From Mesostigma viride (lineage: Eukaryota > Streptophyta > Mesostigmatophyceae > Mesostigmatales > Mesostigmataceae), in contig RPFO01000114.1 in NCBI GenBank assembly GCA_009746045.1, forward strand, positions 1,223,176 through 1,287,175: a stretch of DNA of 64,000 nucleotides. Direction: 5' to 3'. Each line of letters starts with the position of its first letter. The stretch's first letter is position 1. A program made the position numbers and the translations under genes. Positions 20,057-29,529 of the stretch are shown here, one piece after another. Below the pieces are notes generated by a model. That model had not been told where the DNA came from and searched no databases. It saw only the letters and a program-made list of their open reading frames with translations.

Positions 20057-21245
20057 GCAGCTGCAGGACCAGCCACTAGCGTATCTTTTTGAGAACGTGG
20101 TGGCTGACGACAGCCCTCACGAGGTAGTGAGGAAGGACTGGGCCCAGATCGTGGACATCTTAGGGGCACCAGTCACGTGCGACAATGCAGGATTGGGCGG
20201 GCTCACCCACAGGTACCGCGCATTCTGGACCAACCTTGCACTCACCACCACCATCCAGGCAGTGGTAGATGCGATCACACGACAGCACGGCGGCACTGGG
20301 TCGCCATGGAGATCGCGGCTGCTTCAACTATGGAGCGTTATCCTCATGACGTCCTTGTTGTCCAGCACGGTGTTCGCTGGAGCGCCCACCCTGCAGCAAT
20401 CGGTCGGTCGCGCAGTCCGTGCCATTCAGCAGGTGAGCGTCACACCCGGTGTAGCCGCATTTTCCCTTTTCCACGATGCCGCTGTCCGGGGGCCTTGTCT
20501 CGACAGTAGGAGTGCCGCAGTCGCAGATCCTGCTGCCTCTCACATATGGGCCATAGGTGAGCACCTCACCGCCACGCAACGCAAGGCTATGGAGCACTGG
20601 TTGCATTCTGCACGCTCAGTATTCGCTTTCAGCAGTGAAGAACTAGGGTGCTACAACGGGGGCTGCATGGGGGTCCCACTAGATACGGATCAGCCCTTAT
20701 TCAGGCGGCAGCATAGGCTGAGCTTGGCTGAGCTGGAATTCGTAGATGCTAACTGTCGAGAGCTAGAGGCAGCTGGGATCATCCGCGCTTCATCCTCCAG
20801 TTATGCAGCTGCCACGGTGGTCGCACCCAAGAAGGATACCATCACAGTCGAGTGGACAGGAATGCGCATGGCCACTGACCTGCGTCAGCTGAACGCGCAC
20901 ACTCCTGTTGATAGGTACCCCATGCCTCGGGTCGATGATGTTTTGGATAAAATATCTCCCCAGGTCAAGTATGTGTCGTCGCTAGATTTGCGTAGCGGCT
21001 TCCATCAGATCAAGGTCGTAGAGGCAGATCAGCGCAAGCTGGCCTTTTGGGGTGGGACCCGTCTGTACGAGTGGGTTCGCATGCCATTCGGACATCGCAA
21101 CGCTAGTGCGGTGTTCCAACGTGCCATGGACCAGGTGCTGGCAGGGTTGCCATTTGCAGCCTGCTACATAGACGATGTCATTGTCTTTAGCGAGACATTT
21201 GACCAGCACTTAGCTCACCTCGATCAGGTTCGGATCGCCCTAGAT
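20057..21245 (+). pseudogene. Gypsy pol 5' half: DNMT3-like cytosine methyltransferase end - RT (element H)
   Basis: One open plus-strand frame. Residues at 20079-20260 match the second half of a C5 DNA methyltransferase of DNMT3 type. LFENVVA (ENV at 20091-20099) is motif VI. The segment 20169-20243, with GAPVTCDNAG, THRYRAFWTNLA, matches the motif VIII region of DNMT3 enzymes. LLQLWSVILM around 20320-20345 may correspond to motif X. Motifs I and IV (SAM binding, PCQ) are missing because the frame is cut at 20056. A Gypsy RT follows: AAATVVAPKKD, MATDLRQLN, SSLDLRSGFHQI, then catalytic YIDDVIVFS (21165-21191). The frame then breaks into C2 sequence after HLAHLDQV. In an intact element this would be a methyltransferase-RT fusion acting on element DNA or RNA-DNA copies in the nucleus. 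Confidence 0.8.
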
Positions 21246-21750
21246 TGGCCTTATCTACCTGCGCAGGTATCCAAGAGGTGGCAATTTTAATGGGGGGAGC
21301 CTGGTGAGACCGGCTGGTTTTGACGGTTGTGAGGGCTAAGAGCAGGGGCGCTTGCTCAAGATAGCCTAAGTGACCGGCTAGCTGTCCTGAGAATGGAATG
21401 GAGATTACACCTTGCTATGTATGCCGCCGGCAGCCCTCTAGGGCGAGTACCTGGGGATGCTTGCACCCCGGGTTACGCCCTGCAAACAGAGGGCTGTGAC
21501 CGTAGCGGCAGCTTGTGGCATGTGACTTTTGGCGAGTCGCTGGGCATAGCACTGGATCGTGACAGTTATGGCATGAGGAGCGCGAGGAGGATGGTGTAGG
21601 GTGGAAGTTGGCAGACGTGCCAGCTATTTTCGCTGGACGAGGAGGGGGGAAAGGTGTGGGGGATTGATTGACCGTACCTTTGGTTGGACGCTGTTCTCTC
21701 CTATCCAAGGGGGATCAAGGCATTGTTTGAGACTTCGCTAGTGGGGCGCA

Positions 21751-21770
21751 CTCCAGCAGACAAGCTGGGG
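21751..21770 (+). other. Conserved YR-element stem-loop, C2 copy a
   Basis: CTCCAGC - AGACAA - GCTGGGG, preceded by GGCGCA. Confidence 0.65.
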
Positions 21771-21817
21771 CCCCACTGTTGGTGACAGGCTTCCCCGCGA
21801 CCAGTAAGTGAGGGGCA

Positions 21818-21837
21818 CTCTAGCAGGCATGCTAGGC
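21818..21837 (+). other. Conserved YR-element stem-loop, C2 copy b
   Basis: CTCTAGC - AGGCAT - GCTAGGC; outermost pair lost as in the C1 copy. Confidence 0.6.
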
Positions 21838-21889
21838 CTTCACTATTGGTGACGGGTCCTCCACGGCCAGAATGGCCAGGCTGGGGGAA

Positions 21890-22057
21890 GCGGGAAGTGA
21901 GATGGCAGCATCAGCTGGCTGGGGGGGCCTGCAGATGCTTTATTCACCAATTATGCGACTTTGGTCCAAGAGTCTCTTGTGCGTAAACGTATTTTGTAAA
22001 AAATAATGTCTGGAGCCCTCAGTGATGGAGTGAACGAGTTGAGACATGCATAGGGAT
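21890..22057 (+). repeat. B1 repeat of C2
   Basis: Direct repeat of 22789-22950 within C2; inverted relative to the C1 B repeats. Confidence 0.8.
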
Positions 22058-22765
22058 GGTTGATCTCCCTCGATCTGGATTCCCTGATTTGTCGGGGCGG
22101 AGGGAGCGAAGGAGGCGGGGGACGCCGCTGGGAGACAGCACATATAAAAAATAAATAGAGCATTTAATATTTTATAATAGGCCCTGGTCTTTTATAAGGG
22201 GCAGTAGTCACAATTTATGAGGGCCCTGGAATTTAATAAGGGGCGCCAGTGTGGTGGTACGAGATCTGCCCTCTAATAGGGTGTAAGTCCGTACAAGTAA
22301 CTTGTAAACTAGTTCTAAGTACTTGGATGTAGTTCCAAGTACTTCACTTGGCCTACAGGGTAGTACAGTCTACTTCAATCTACTTCAAACTAGTTCATTC
22401 TAGTTCAAACCAGTGCTGACGTGCTTCGGCGTAGCACTGGACGCTCAGGAGGTGAACGGACTTACTGGGGTGTAGTAGACCAAGACTAAACGTAGTACAA
22501 TGTCAAAAGAATTAGTAGGGATGGGTTCCTTGTAGTACAACTGGCCAAGGGTGCTTTTGGCGCCAAAACCAGGTGTACCGGACTTGCATCCGCCACAGTG
22601 GGCAAGTACGCTGCCACTTCGCATGGTGTACGAATATTGTATGGGTCACGGAATTGTGTTTCAACCCGAATTAGAAGGACCTGGGCCGCCGCCGGCCCAA
22701 GTCTGAGAAAAAGTGCTGGCATATAACCAGCCGAGGTGTGCCTGTGCTGGTATTCGTTTTTATTA
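22058..22765 (+). repeat. A2 repeat of C2
   Basis: Reverse complement of 6415-7124 of C1, uninterrupted. Confidence 0.8.
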
Positions 22766-22766
22766 G

Positions 22767-22782
22767 CCCACCCAACCCACCC
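22767..22782 (-). other. G4-type tract at C2 A2/B2 junction
   Basis: CCCACCCAACCCACCC on the coding (plus) strand; G-rich on the minus strand. Same position as in C1, A and B. Confidence 0.7.
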
Positions 22783-22788
22783 TGAGGG

Positions 22789-22950
22789 AAGTGAGATGGC
22801 AGCATCAGCTGGCTAGGGGGGCCTGCAGATGCTTTATTCACCAATTATGCGACTTTGGTCCAAGAGTCTCTTGTGCGTAAACGTATTTTGTAAAAAATAA
22901 TGTCTGGAGCCCTCAGTGATGGAGTGAACGAGTTGAGACATGCATAGGGA
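22789..22950 (+). repeat. B2 repeat of C2
   Basis: Direct repeat of 21890-22057; outer end of C2. Confidence 0.8.
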
Positions 22951-23130
22951 ATCTCTTCCTTGTTATAACCGCTAGGGCGCTGAATTGTGGGCTCCTCATT
23001 GATACCCAGGCCCAGGTCTCTATTATCGGGGCCAATTGTGTAGACTTTCCTTTGCTGCCCTCTCATTGGACTCAGGTCACTGATTTTGCTATAGGTCAGG
23101 GTCCTACAAGGTCCTGGGGGAATTAGTTAA
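22951..23130 (+). pseudogene. Copia-like element G: protease fragment
   Basis: The plus-strand frame contains LLIDTQAQVSIIG and HWTQVTDFA, matching the retropepsin region of elements D (MLVDTQARTSIVS, HWECVTDFA) and E. An in-frame TAG (23124-23126) lies just before TTAAC, and the frame continues, after the 28-kb insertion, at 51060 (LTEFPILG). Everything upstream, including integrase, is lost at the C2 boundary. This is a dead remnant. Confidence 0.75.
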
Positions 23131-23213
23131 CGTTCTTAGCAAACGCAATGTGAAGGATATGGTTGCAATGCAGCAATGTGTGAATATGGTTGGAAACGGA
23201 GCTTTGTTAAAAT

Positions 23214-23720
23214 GATTGATCTTACGATCGGGATTCCCTGATTTTGCCTGGGGGAGCGGAGGGATGGAGGTGCGCCGCTACCTTGGAGGCGCTACACCGT
23301 TGCCCAGTGGTGCAAGTCGACATGCGGGAGCCAAACGGGGTGGCCACGCCCTCTTTGGAGGGTCTGACAGCCTTGGATGGGCCTCAGATGTAGTTCGAAC
23401 TAGTTCAAAGTTAGTACAGGTAGTACCAACTAGTTCAAACTAGTTCAATCTACTTCAACTAGTATCCAGCGACCCTCAAGATATGCCAGGTGGTTGCTGA
23501 ACGGTTCTGACATGACAGAACATGTGTGACATCATAAAAATGTAGTACAATGTTGAAAAAAGTAGTATCAGGGTCCTAGATCTAGTACAGTAGTATTCTG
23601 AGGTCATTCTTACATGGAGCGCCGCGCCAGCGGGGCGCCGCACTTGCGTGTGTCACGGATGCAACGTTGATGCGATGTATTTCAAGGTGGTGATGGCTGC
23701 CAAGCCAGCTTATCAGTTTT
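23214..23720 (+). repeat. A1 terminal repeat of element B
   Basis: Direct repeat of 28841-29347. It starts GATTGATCTTACGATC, the terminal block conserved in element A. It contains CTAGTTCAA iterons at 23395-23465. Confidence 0.85.
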
Positions 23721-23962
23721 CAACACAACTAGAGCAATACTTCACCGTTTTTGACAAAGTTGGTGTCAAACTAATCGTGAGACAATAGCCGACAACATTT
23801 TGACGGTTTTCGCACCAAGTTTTGACGGGTTTGCGCAACGGGAGTAAAAGTCCGCAAGGTAGAACTGAGTGACAAATTTTCAGTCCGAAATTTTTCTCAG
23901 TCTCCAAGATTGCGGAATATTGAGCCTAGTTGTGAGAAATTTCTTCATCTTTGAATTCTATA

Positions 23963-24673
23963 ATGGCTAGTGATCACGAAGACACCACCCTTGAGGCAGT
24001 AGACCGAGATTTCTTATTAAATGTGAAAAAATCGTATTTTCAGGGGGGCAAGGAGCTGTTAACGACTTTGAAGTTCTTGACTGAGTATCTCGGTCCAAAC
24101 TGGGCCCAAAGGCTTACTACTATGTCTGAGGGTCGTTTGACATCCTTGGGACAGTTTCTCAAGACTGCAGGGCTCCAGATTAGTGAGGGGTCAAGTGATT
24201 CCGACATGGGTTCCATGTTGTGCAAGGCCATTACTCTAGAGATGAAGAAGCCCCCAGTGGCCACTGGGGGCAAGGGGAAGACTGGTCCAGCCAGGGGCGA
24301 AAGGACCCGAAAGGATCCTCCCAGCAACGGCACCGACGAGGAAGAGGAGGACGCGACGAGCTCTGAGGATTTTTTGGACGCGCGCGAGCAGCTGGCCCCT
24401 GCTGCTGCTCGCGCCAAGGGAAAGAAGTCTCAGGGCAGGAACCGAAAGCTGGCAGAGAATGCTGCCCTTCTGGCGGGCGTCCGCGAGCTCATCGGAGCGG
24501 AGTTGCAAGCCCTGGCGCGGGGGAAGAGGAGGGACGCGAGGAAAGGGAAGAGCCAGCGCGAGGACAAGGGGGGCAAGGGCCATCCGAAGAGCAAGCGCCA
24601 GGAGAAGAGACGCGCGCGGCGCGGGAGCAGCCCAGGCTCGACAGACACCAGCAGTGGGAGCGACGAGAGTCGC

Positions 24674-24727
<54 letters not shown>

Positions 24728-25468
24728 TCCGACAGCGAGAGCAGAGGCCGTGGCAGGGGCAGGGGTGGCGCTCGGTCGCGCCGCGACAAGTCCCGGGAGC
24801 GACGTGGGCATGGCAGGGGCCGTTCTGCGGAGCCCAAGGGGCGTCGGGATCGCTCCCGCGAGCGTCGCAAGGAGCGGCAGCGGTCCAGCAGCCGGAGCAC
24901 GAGTCGGGACTCCTCCCAGCGGAGCTCGCGTCGATCGCGGGAGCGTGTGAGGGAGAGAGACCTGCGCCGAACCACCAAGGGGGTGCGTCTCCCCCGGCGA
25001 GCTTTCAAAGTGGCCTGGCGCCTGTTGGTCAAGGACCGCGACGACAGGGTGCTGCCGCTGCAGGTGCTGGATGCGCGCCAGGTCGCGCACGGGAGCCTGC
25101 AGGCCCGCTTGGCCCTTCGCAAGGAGCAGGAGGGCGTTGGGGCTGCACCGGGAGCCCCCCGCGGGTGGAAGAACAGCACGCACCATCTGGTGTGCAACAA
25201 CCTGACCTACATTCTGGATGTGGCCATCCAAGAGCTGGGGGAGGATGTGGTGACGGAGCTGGCCTGCTTCGAGTACCTGGCGCGTGTGGTCGAGGCGTTC
25301 CTCATGGTGGAGAAGACCAGCGGCTGGAACAACGGGGCGATGCACCTGCTGCCACTGGTGGAGGGCAGTACTATTGGAAGCGCAGCAGCCCGGGCAGCGC
25401 GGAAGGCGGCTCGCCAGGAGGCGGAGCTGGCATCGGCGGCGGCGGCGGCGGCCAAAAAGGACAAGTGA
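23963..25468 (+). CDS. Gag with RS domain (element B)
   Basis: 501 codons from the ATG at 23963 (MASDHEDT; a longer frame uses a TTG). The N-terminal about 80 residues are helical. An acidic DEEEEDATSSED segment and a Lys/Arg-rich segment follow. A pure Ser run encoded by (AGC)n lies at about 24673-24720. A long Arg/Ser domain (RSRRDKSRERR, RDRSRERRKERQR) resembles those of splicing factors. The C-terminal about 160 residues (FKVAWRLLVKDRDD, LACFEYLARVVEAFLMVEK) are conserved with the element A gag-like ORF. There are no CCHC knuckles, so the RS/Arg-rich part probably binds RNA. Role: particle/RNA-binding protein. Confidence 0.75.
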
Positions 25469-25489
25469 GGGGCAGGGGTGTGCTCCCGC

Positions 25490-26087
25490 TGCCAGTGAAG
25501 ATGGTCCCCCGCTCGACCGCAGCCGCCTGCGATCCAACCGCAGGCTGCAGCGCGCTCTGCGTGCCAGAGCAAGGCTGCGGTGTCAAGAGCGGGCCACAAG
25601 GGGCCTGAACTGGCTGTGGGGCAGGACCCGGGAACGGTCCGGTGGACCGGCGGTGCAGCAGCAGGCTATTACTGCGAGCCCCTGCACCGTCGCCCAAAGG
25701 GCCGCCCTACAAGGGATGGAGGATGCTGCCCGCGTCTACAACCGCCGGCTTACCGCCGTAGCGGAGGCGACAGACACGGGGGACGCAGAGCCCGCGCCAT
25801 ACGGGCCGGGCGGTCAATACGAAATTATTGACCCGGAGAGGCTGGCACTGCCAAAAGGAGGAGCTGCAGGTAGTGTCAAGCTGCTGGACTGCCTGCCGGA
25901 GGCATGGCAGAGGACGTATGAGGACATAAACAACATTCTACAAAGATGCGACGCGGAGGCGGGGGCGTGGATGCGGCGGGGCCGGGTGTCTCATGGTTGT
26001 GCAAGCGATGCGGCGTACGCACGACTGAGCATCAGGCTGGCGGAGACGCGGATGATCGAGTACAGTGAGGAGGCGCCCCTGTGGTGA
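25490..26087 (+). CDS. Element B pol, N-terminal extension and RT start (frame 1)
   Basis: Conserved with element A: GLNWLWGRTRERS, AQRAALQGMEDAARVYNRRL, YGPGGQYEIIDPERLALP, LDCLPEAWQRTYEDINNI, SHGCASDAAYARLSIRLAET. The frame ends at EEAPLW; the continuation is in a second frame from 26081. The true start is not resolvable. No known domain was recognised before the RT. Confidence 0.6.
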
Positions 26088-26518
26088 ACGGCTGTTTTGC
26101 CGTCCCCAAGAAAGACCCCGGGGTTGTGGAGCCCAGCGAACGACGGCAGCGGTTTATAGGGAATATGGTGCCGTGCAACCGGCGCTTCCTCAAGCCGCCT
26201 ACCTGTTACCTGCCTAACTTGGGCGAGGTCGCTGAGCTGAGTGTGGGGGCGCCATGCTATTCGGGCAAGACAGACCTTGACACCTACTATTACCGGTTCG
26301 AGGTACCTGAGAGCTGGCGCCCCTATTTCTCGCTGCCCCCCGTGTGGTCCGATGAGGTCGGCCAGCTGGGACGACGGCGAAAGTTGTACCCCAGGTTCCG
26401 GGTCCTTGTCATGGGCTGGAGCCACTCGGTGGTCCTTGCACAGGTTGCCCACCTGCACTGTCTCTACGGGGCGGGGTGCTCGATGCCAAGAGAGGGCTGT
26501 CATATCCCATGCACTTGA
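26081..26518 (+). CDS. Element B pol, RT fingers region (frame 2)
   Basis: Begins NGCFAVPKKDPGVVEPS and contains GKTDLDTYYYRF, LPPVWSDEVGQLG and FRVLVMGWSHSVVLAQVAH, matching the RT of element A (NGLFGVPKRDPGVVDPS, KTDLETYYYRF). The frame is lost about 26475, where the next frame takes over. Two small indels thus disrupt pol of this copy unless recoding occurs. Confidence 0.7.
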   Translation: MVNGCFAVPKKDPGVVEPSERRQRFIGNMVPCNRRFLKPPTCYLPNLGEVAELSVGAPCYSGKTDLDTYYYRFEVPESWRPYFSLPPVWSDEVGQLGRRRKLYPRFRVLVMGWSHSVVLAQVAHLHCLYGAGCSMPREGCHIPCT

Positions 26519-28626
26519 TGGGGGTGCGCACAGTGCGCGGGGATGGCATGGACCGGCTGGAGTTGGTGGAGAGCGCAGCCAGTGCAGCGTGGCGGCTGCT
26601 GCCGGAGGATCCCCCACATCCCGCTCAGCTGGTCATGATCGATGATCTGGGGGTCACCCATGGGCGGAGCGCGGAGGAGACCAACGCCGTGCTCACCAAG
26701 GCGTGCGAGGAGAGCTACGGTCCCAAGGGGTTGGTGGTCAACGAGAAGAAGGTGGAGAGAGCTGAGGAGGGGCGCCCGGTGGAAATCTTGGGGATTGAGT
26801 TCTGCCAGGACGGGTCCATGCGGCCGAGCGCGGCCCGGATGGCGGCCTTGGTGCGCGACACGCAGGCAATGCTGGGGCGTGGACGGGCCACTTACCACCA
26901 ACTGGCCTCGTTGCTGGGACGGTGGGTGTGGGTCCACTTGCTGCGTCGGGGTCTACTGTCCATCTGGTTTCACGCCTACCGCTTGCTGCAGCAAGTCCTG
27001 GTGCACAAGCGGGGCTGGAGCTATCGGCTGTGGGGTAGTGTAAGGGAAGAGCTCCAGGCTGCAATGGACTTGGCCCCGCTGGTGCATGCGCAGCGCGACC
27101 AGCCCCTGAGCTGCACCGTGGTGGCCACTGATGCGTCAACCCACGGTTCTGGGGTGGTGTACAGCCGGTGGGAGGCGCCTGCGGTGCGTGGCCTGTCCAA
27201 CTGTCGGGAGCGGAAGGGCTGGAAGACGCTCTGTGTGGACTCTGAGACGGCCAGCGTGGAGCGCACAGGGGAGATTGAGCACCGAGCCATGGCAGCGGCG
27301 CAGTGGCGCACCGCTCTTGCCCACCGGTGGCTCGATCCCTCGGCCCACATCAACGAGAAGGAGATTCGTGCGGCTGTGCAAGGGATCGAGTGGGGCCTGC
27401 GCTCACAGGTTCACTGGCAGCAACGTCACGTGCGGCTGGTGGACAATTCGGCAGTTGTCGGTGCGCTCGTCAAAGGGCGTTCGTCGTCCTACCGGCTGAA
27501 CGCCTGGTGCCGCCGGGCGATCGCGCTAGGGCTGGCCAGCAACACCCGCTACCACTGGGTGTATGTGAGGTCGGAGCGCAACCCGGCCGACGCGCCCAGT
27601 CGTGGTCGATGGGTGCGCAACCTCACTGCGGATGGCGACGTGGAGAGCAATCCGGGGCCACATGGGCGGCAGGAATTGCTGGAGGCCACTGTGCAGCCCA
27701 GCACGCTAGCTGCATATCACCGAGCGCTGAGGGCGTACGTGGAGTATGGTCAACCCCTCGCTCCCGTGGCCAAGACGGAGGCGGAAGGCGTCTTTTGTGA
27801 GTGGCTGGTCAGCGTGTATGAGGAAGGGGGAAGCCGGACCATGGTTGTGCGCGCATTATGCGGGCTGCAGCTGTACTTCCCCAACGAGATTAAGGGGTGG
27901 TACGAGGCGCGTCGCTTGCTGGCCGGCTGGGCGCGACGAGTTCCCGTGCAGAGCCCTCACCCCGTCCCGTGGCAGCTACTGTACCTCGTGGCAAACATTC
28001 TTCGTGCACAAGGCTCGATATTAGCTGCCTGCTGCTGCATCATTGTTTTTCAGCAATACTTGCGCATCGGAGAAGCGTTCAAGCTTCGCGTGGGGGACGT
28101 GGCTCTGCGCGGGGACTTCCGCCTGGGGCCCAGTAACCAGGGTGCGCTGCTGCTACGCGACCCCAAGACAGCCAAGGGCCAGGCCCAGGCAGTGGTGGTT
28201 GTTGAGCCCCTTTCACTCACGTTGCTTGGCGCCCTGTGTGCTGGGCGGGCGCACGAGGAGCTGCTCTTTGGCGCACTCAGCTACAGCCGTTTCTTGCGGC
28301 GGTGGCACGCCGCCTGGGACCTCCTTGGCTTGCGGGGGATGTTTTCACCCTACAGCATGCGCCACGGGGGGGCCACCCATGACTACCTGCGCGGGGTACC
28401 AATCGCGGACATCCAAAAGCGTGGCCGGTGGCGCCAGTTTTCGTCCGTGGACCATTACGTGGGGCTCCACCGCGCCCTGCAGGTGCGGGTGCCCCAGGTG
28501 GTGTGGGACCTCGCGGGCAGACTGCCCCCCGTGACTGGCGTCGTCACTTTGGGCCGTAGATTTCGGCCATACTTCGGTGAGGCGCACTCTAGCGGACACG
28601 CTAGGGCTTCACCAGCTGGAGGGTAA
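26476..28626 (+). CDS. Element B pol: RT palm - RNase H - 2A - tyrosine recombinase (frame 3)
   Basis: 716 codons. RT catalytic MIDD at residues 54-57. RNase H motifs: ATDASTHGSG, INEKEIRAAV, LVDNSAV, NPADAPS. 2A motif GDVESNPGP with G394/P395 scission (27655-27660). Tyrosine recombinase: YLRIGEAFKLR, MRHGGATHDYL, GRWRQF, and nucleophile Tyr661 in DHYVGLH. It is homologous to element A pol throughout. The conservation of the 2A motif in both families, while its flank downstream (HGRQELLEAT versus GGRQELLEST) varies, argues for function. Confidence 0.9.
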   Translation: MLDAKRGLSYPMHLMGVRTVRGDGMDRLELVESAASAAWRLLPEDPPHPAQLVMIDDLGVTHGRSAEETNAVLTKACEESYGPKGLVVNEKKVERAEEGRPVEILGIEFCQDGSMRPSAARMAALVRDTQAMLGRGRATYHQLASLLGRWVWVHLLRRGLLSIWFHAYRLLQQVLVHKRGWSYRLWGSVREELQAAMDLAPLVHAQRDQPLSCTVVATDASTHGSGVVYSRWEAPAVRGLSNCRERKGWKTLCVDSETASVERTGEIEHRAMAAAQWRTALAHRWLDPSAHINEKEIRAAVQGIEWGLRSQVHWQQRHVRLVDNSAVVGALVKGRSSSYRLNAWCRRAIALGLASNTRYHWVYVRSERNPADAPSRGRWVRNLTADGDVESNPGPHGRQELLEATVQPSTLAAYHRALRAYVEYGQPLAPVAKTEAEGVFCEWLVSVYEEGGSRTMVVRALCGLQLYFPNEIKGWYEARRLLAGWARRVPVQSPHPVPWQLLYLVANILRAQGSILAACCCIIVFQQYLRIGEAFKLRVGDVALRGDFRLGPSNQGALLLRDPKTAKGQAQAVVVVEPLSLTLLGALCAGRAHEELLFGALSYSRFLRRWHAAWDLLGLRGMFSPYSMRHGGATHDYLRGVPIADIQKRGRWRQFSSVDHYVGLHRALQVRVPQVVWDLAGRLPPVTGVVTLGRRFRPYFGEAHSSGHARASPAGG
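28587..28606 (+). other. Conserved YR-element stem-loop, element B
   Basis: CTCTAGC - GGACAC - GCTAGGG, preceded by GGCGCA and lying inside the last codons of pol. Confidence 0.65.
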
Positions 28627-28693
28627 GGATGTGCCCTCCCATGGCTCCTGACGCGGTTTCCAGATGTACGGCCTGCGGCCAGGTTGGAGATGC

Positions 28694-28840
28694 GGGTCAA
28701 GTGGAAGCGGCGGCCAGGGACTGCCAAAAAATATTTTATGTCTCTCTGTCTACTAAGTCCGGTCGGCTTCAACATATAGTGTAATAAACAAGTTCTGGTG
28801 CCCTTCAACCAGAAGTGGACCTAGGCAATGCACAGTGGAT
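28694..28840 (+). repeat. B1 repeat of element B
   Basis: Direct repeat of 29383-29529. Contains AATAAA (28783-28788), a possible poly(A) signal. Confidence 0.85.
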
Positions 28841-29347
28841 GATTGATCTTACGATCGGGATTCCCTGATTTTGCCTGGGGGAGCGGAGGGATGGAGGTGC
28901 GCCGCTACCTTGGAGGCGCTACACCGTTGCCCAGTGGTGCAAGTCGACATGCGGGAGCCAAACGGGGTGGCCACGCCCTCTCTGGAGGGTCTGACAGCCT
29001 TGGATGGGCCTCAGATGTAGTTCGAACTAGTTCAAAGTTAGTACAGGTAGTACAAACTAGTTCAAACTAGTTCAATCTACTTCAACTAGTATCCAGGGAC
29101 CCTCAAGATATGCCAGGTGGTTGCTGAACGGTTCTGGCATGACAGAACATGTGTGACATCATAAAAATGTAGTACAATGTTGAAAAAAGTAGTATCAGGG
29201 TCCTAGATCTAGTACAGTAGTATTCTGAGGTCATTCTTACATGGAGCGCCGCGCCAGCGGGGCGCCGCACTTGCGTGTGTCACGGATGCAACGTTGATGC
29301 AATGTATTTCAAGGTGGTGATGGCTGCCAAGCCAGCTTATCAGTTTT
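28841..29347 (+). repeat. A2 repeat of element B
   Basis: Direct repeat of A1 with only scattered single-base differences. Confidence 0.85.
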
Positions 29348-29382
29348 CCCCACCCACCCACCCTTTTCTGTTTTGTCTTGGG
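29348..29382 (+). other. A2/B2 spacer with G4 motif, element B
   Basis: CCCCACCCACCCACCC at 29348-29363, then a T-rich stretch and a G-run at 29380-29385. The layout is near-identical to the element A spacer although the surrounding repeats differ. Confidence 0.75.
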
Positions 29383-29529
29383 GGGTCAAGTGGAAGCGGC
29401 GGCCAGGGACTGCCAAAAAATATTTTATGTCTCTCTGTCTACTAAGTCCGGTCGGCTTCAACATATAGTGTAATAAACAAGTTCTGGTGCCCTTCAACCA
29501 GAAGTGGACCTAGGCAATGCACAGTGGAT
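29383..29529 (+). repeat. B2 repeat of element B
   Basis: Direct repeat of 28694-28840; right end of element B. Confidence 0.85.

Larger units (their letters stand above)
21262..22950 (+). mobile_element. Non-autonomous YR element C2, 5'-truncated
   Basis: Plus-strand order: internal 3' part (21262-21889), B1 (21890-22057), A2 (22058-22765), spacer (22766-22788), B2 (22789-22950). It is the reverse complement of C1 regions with few differences. The A1 repeat and most of the internal region are absent, replaced by Gypsy sequence. Its right end abuts a Copia protease fragment. Confidence 0.8.
23214..29529 (+). mobile_element. Autonomous YR retrotransposon B (PAT/TOC type)
   Basis: Plus-strand order: A1 (23214-23720), gag (23963-25468), pol (about 25490-28626), one stem-loop, B1 (28694-28840), A2 (28841-29347), C-rich spacer, B2 (29383-29529). 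A1/A2 and B1/B2 are almost identical pairs, so insertion is recent. It is related to element A but is a different family. It is inserted in the left E LTR without target duplication. Pol has two frameshifts. Confidence 0.9.

Noticed and set aside
24673-24720. (AGC)n as a possible CRISPR-like or satellite array
   Set aside because: Simple trinucleotide run encoding poly-Ser within gag.
24236-25537. Long minus-strand open frames opposite element B gag
   Set aside because: Shadow frames of the Arg/Ser and Ala-rich coding sequence; composition is the complement of the RS codons.
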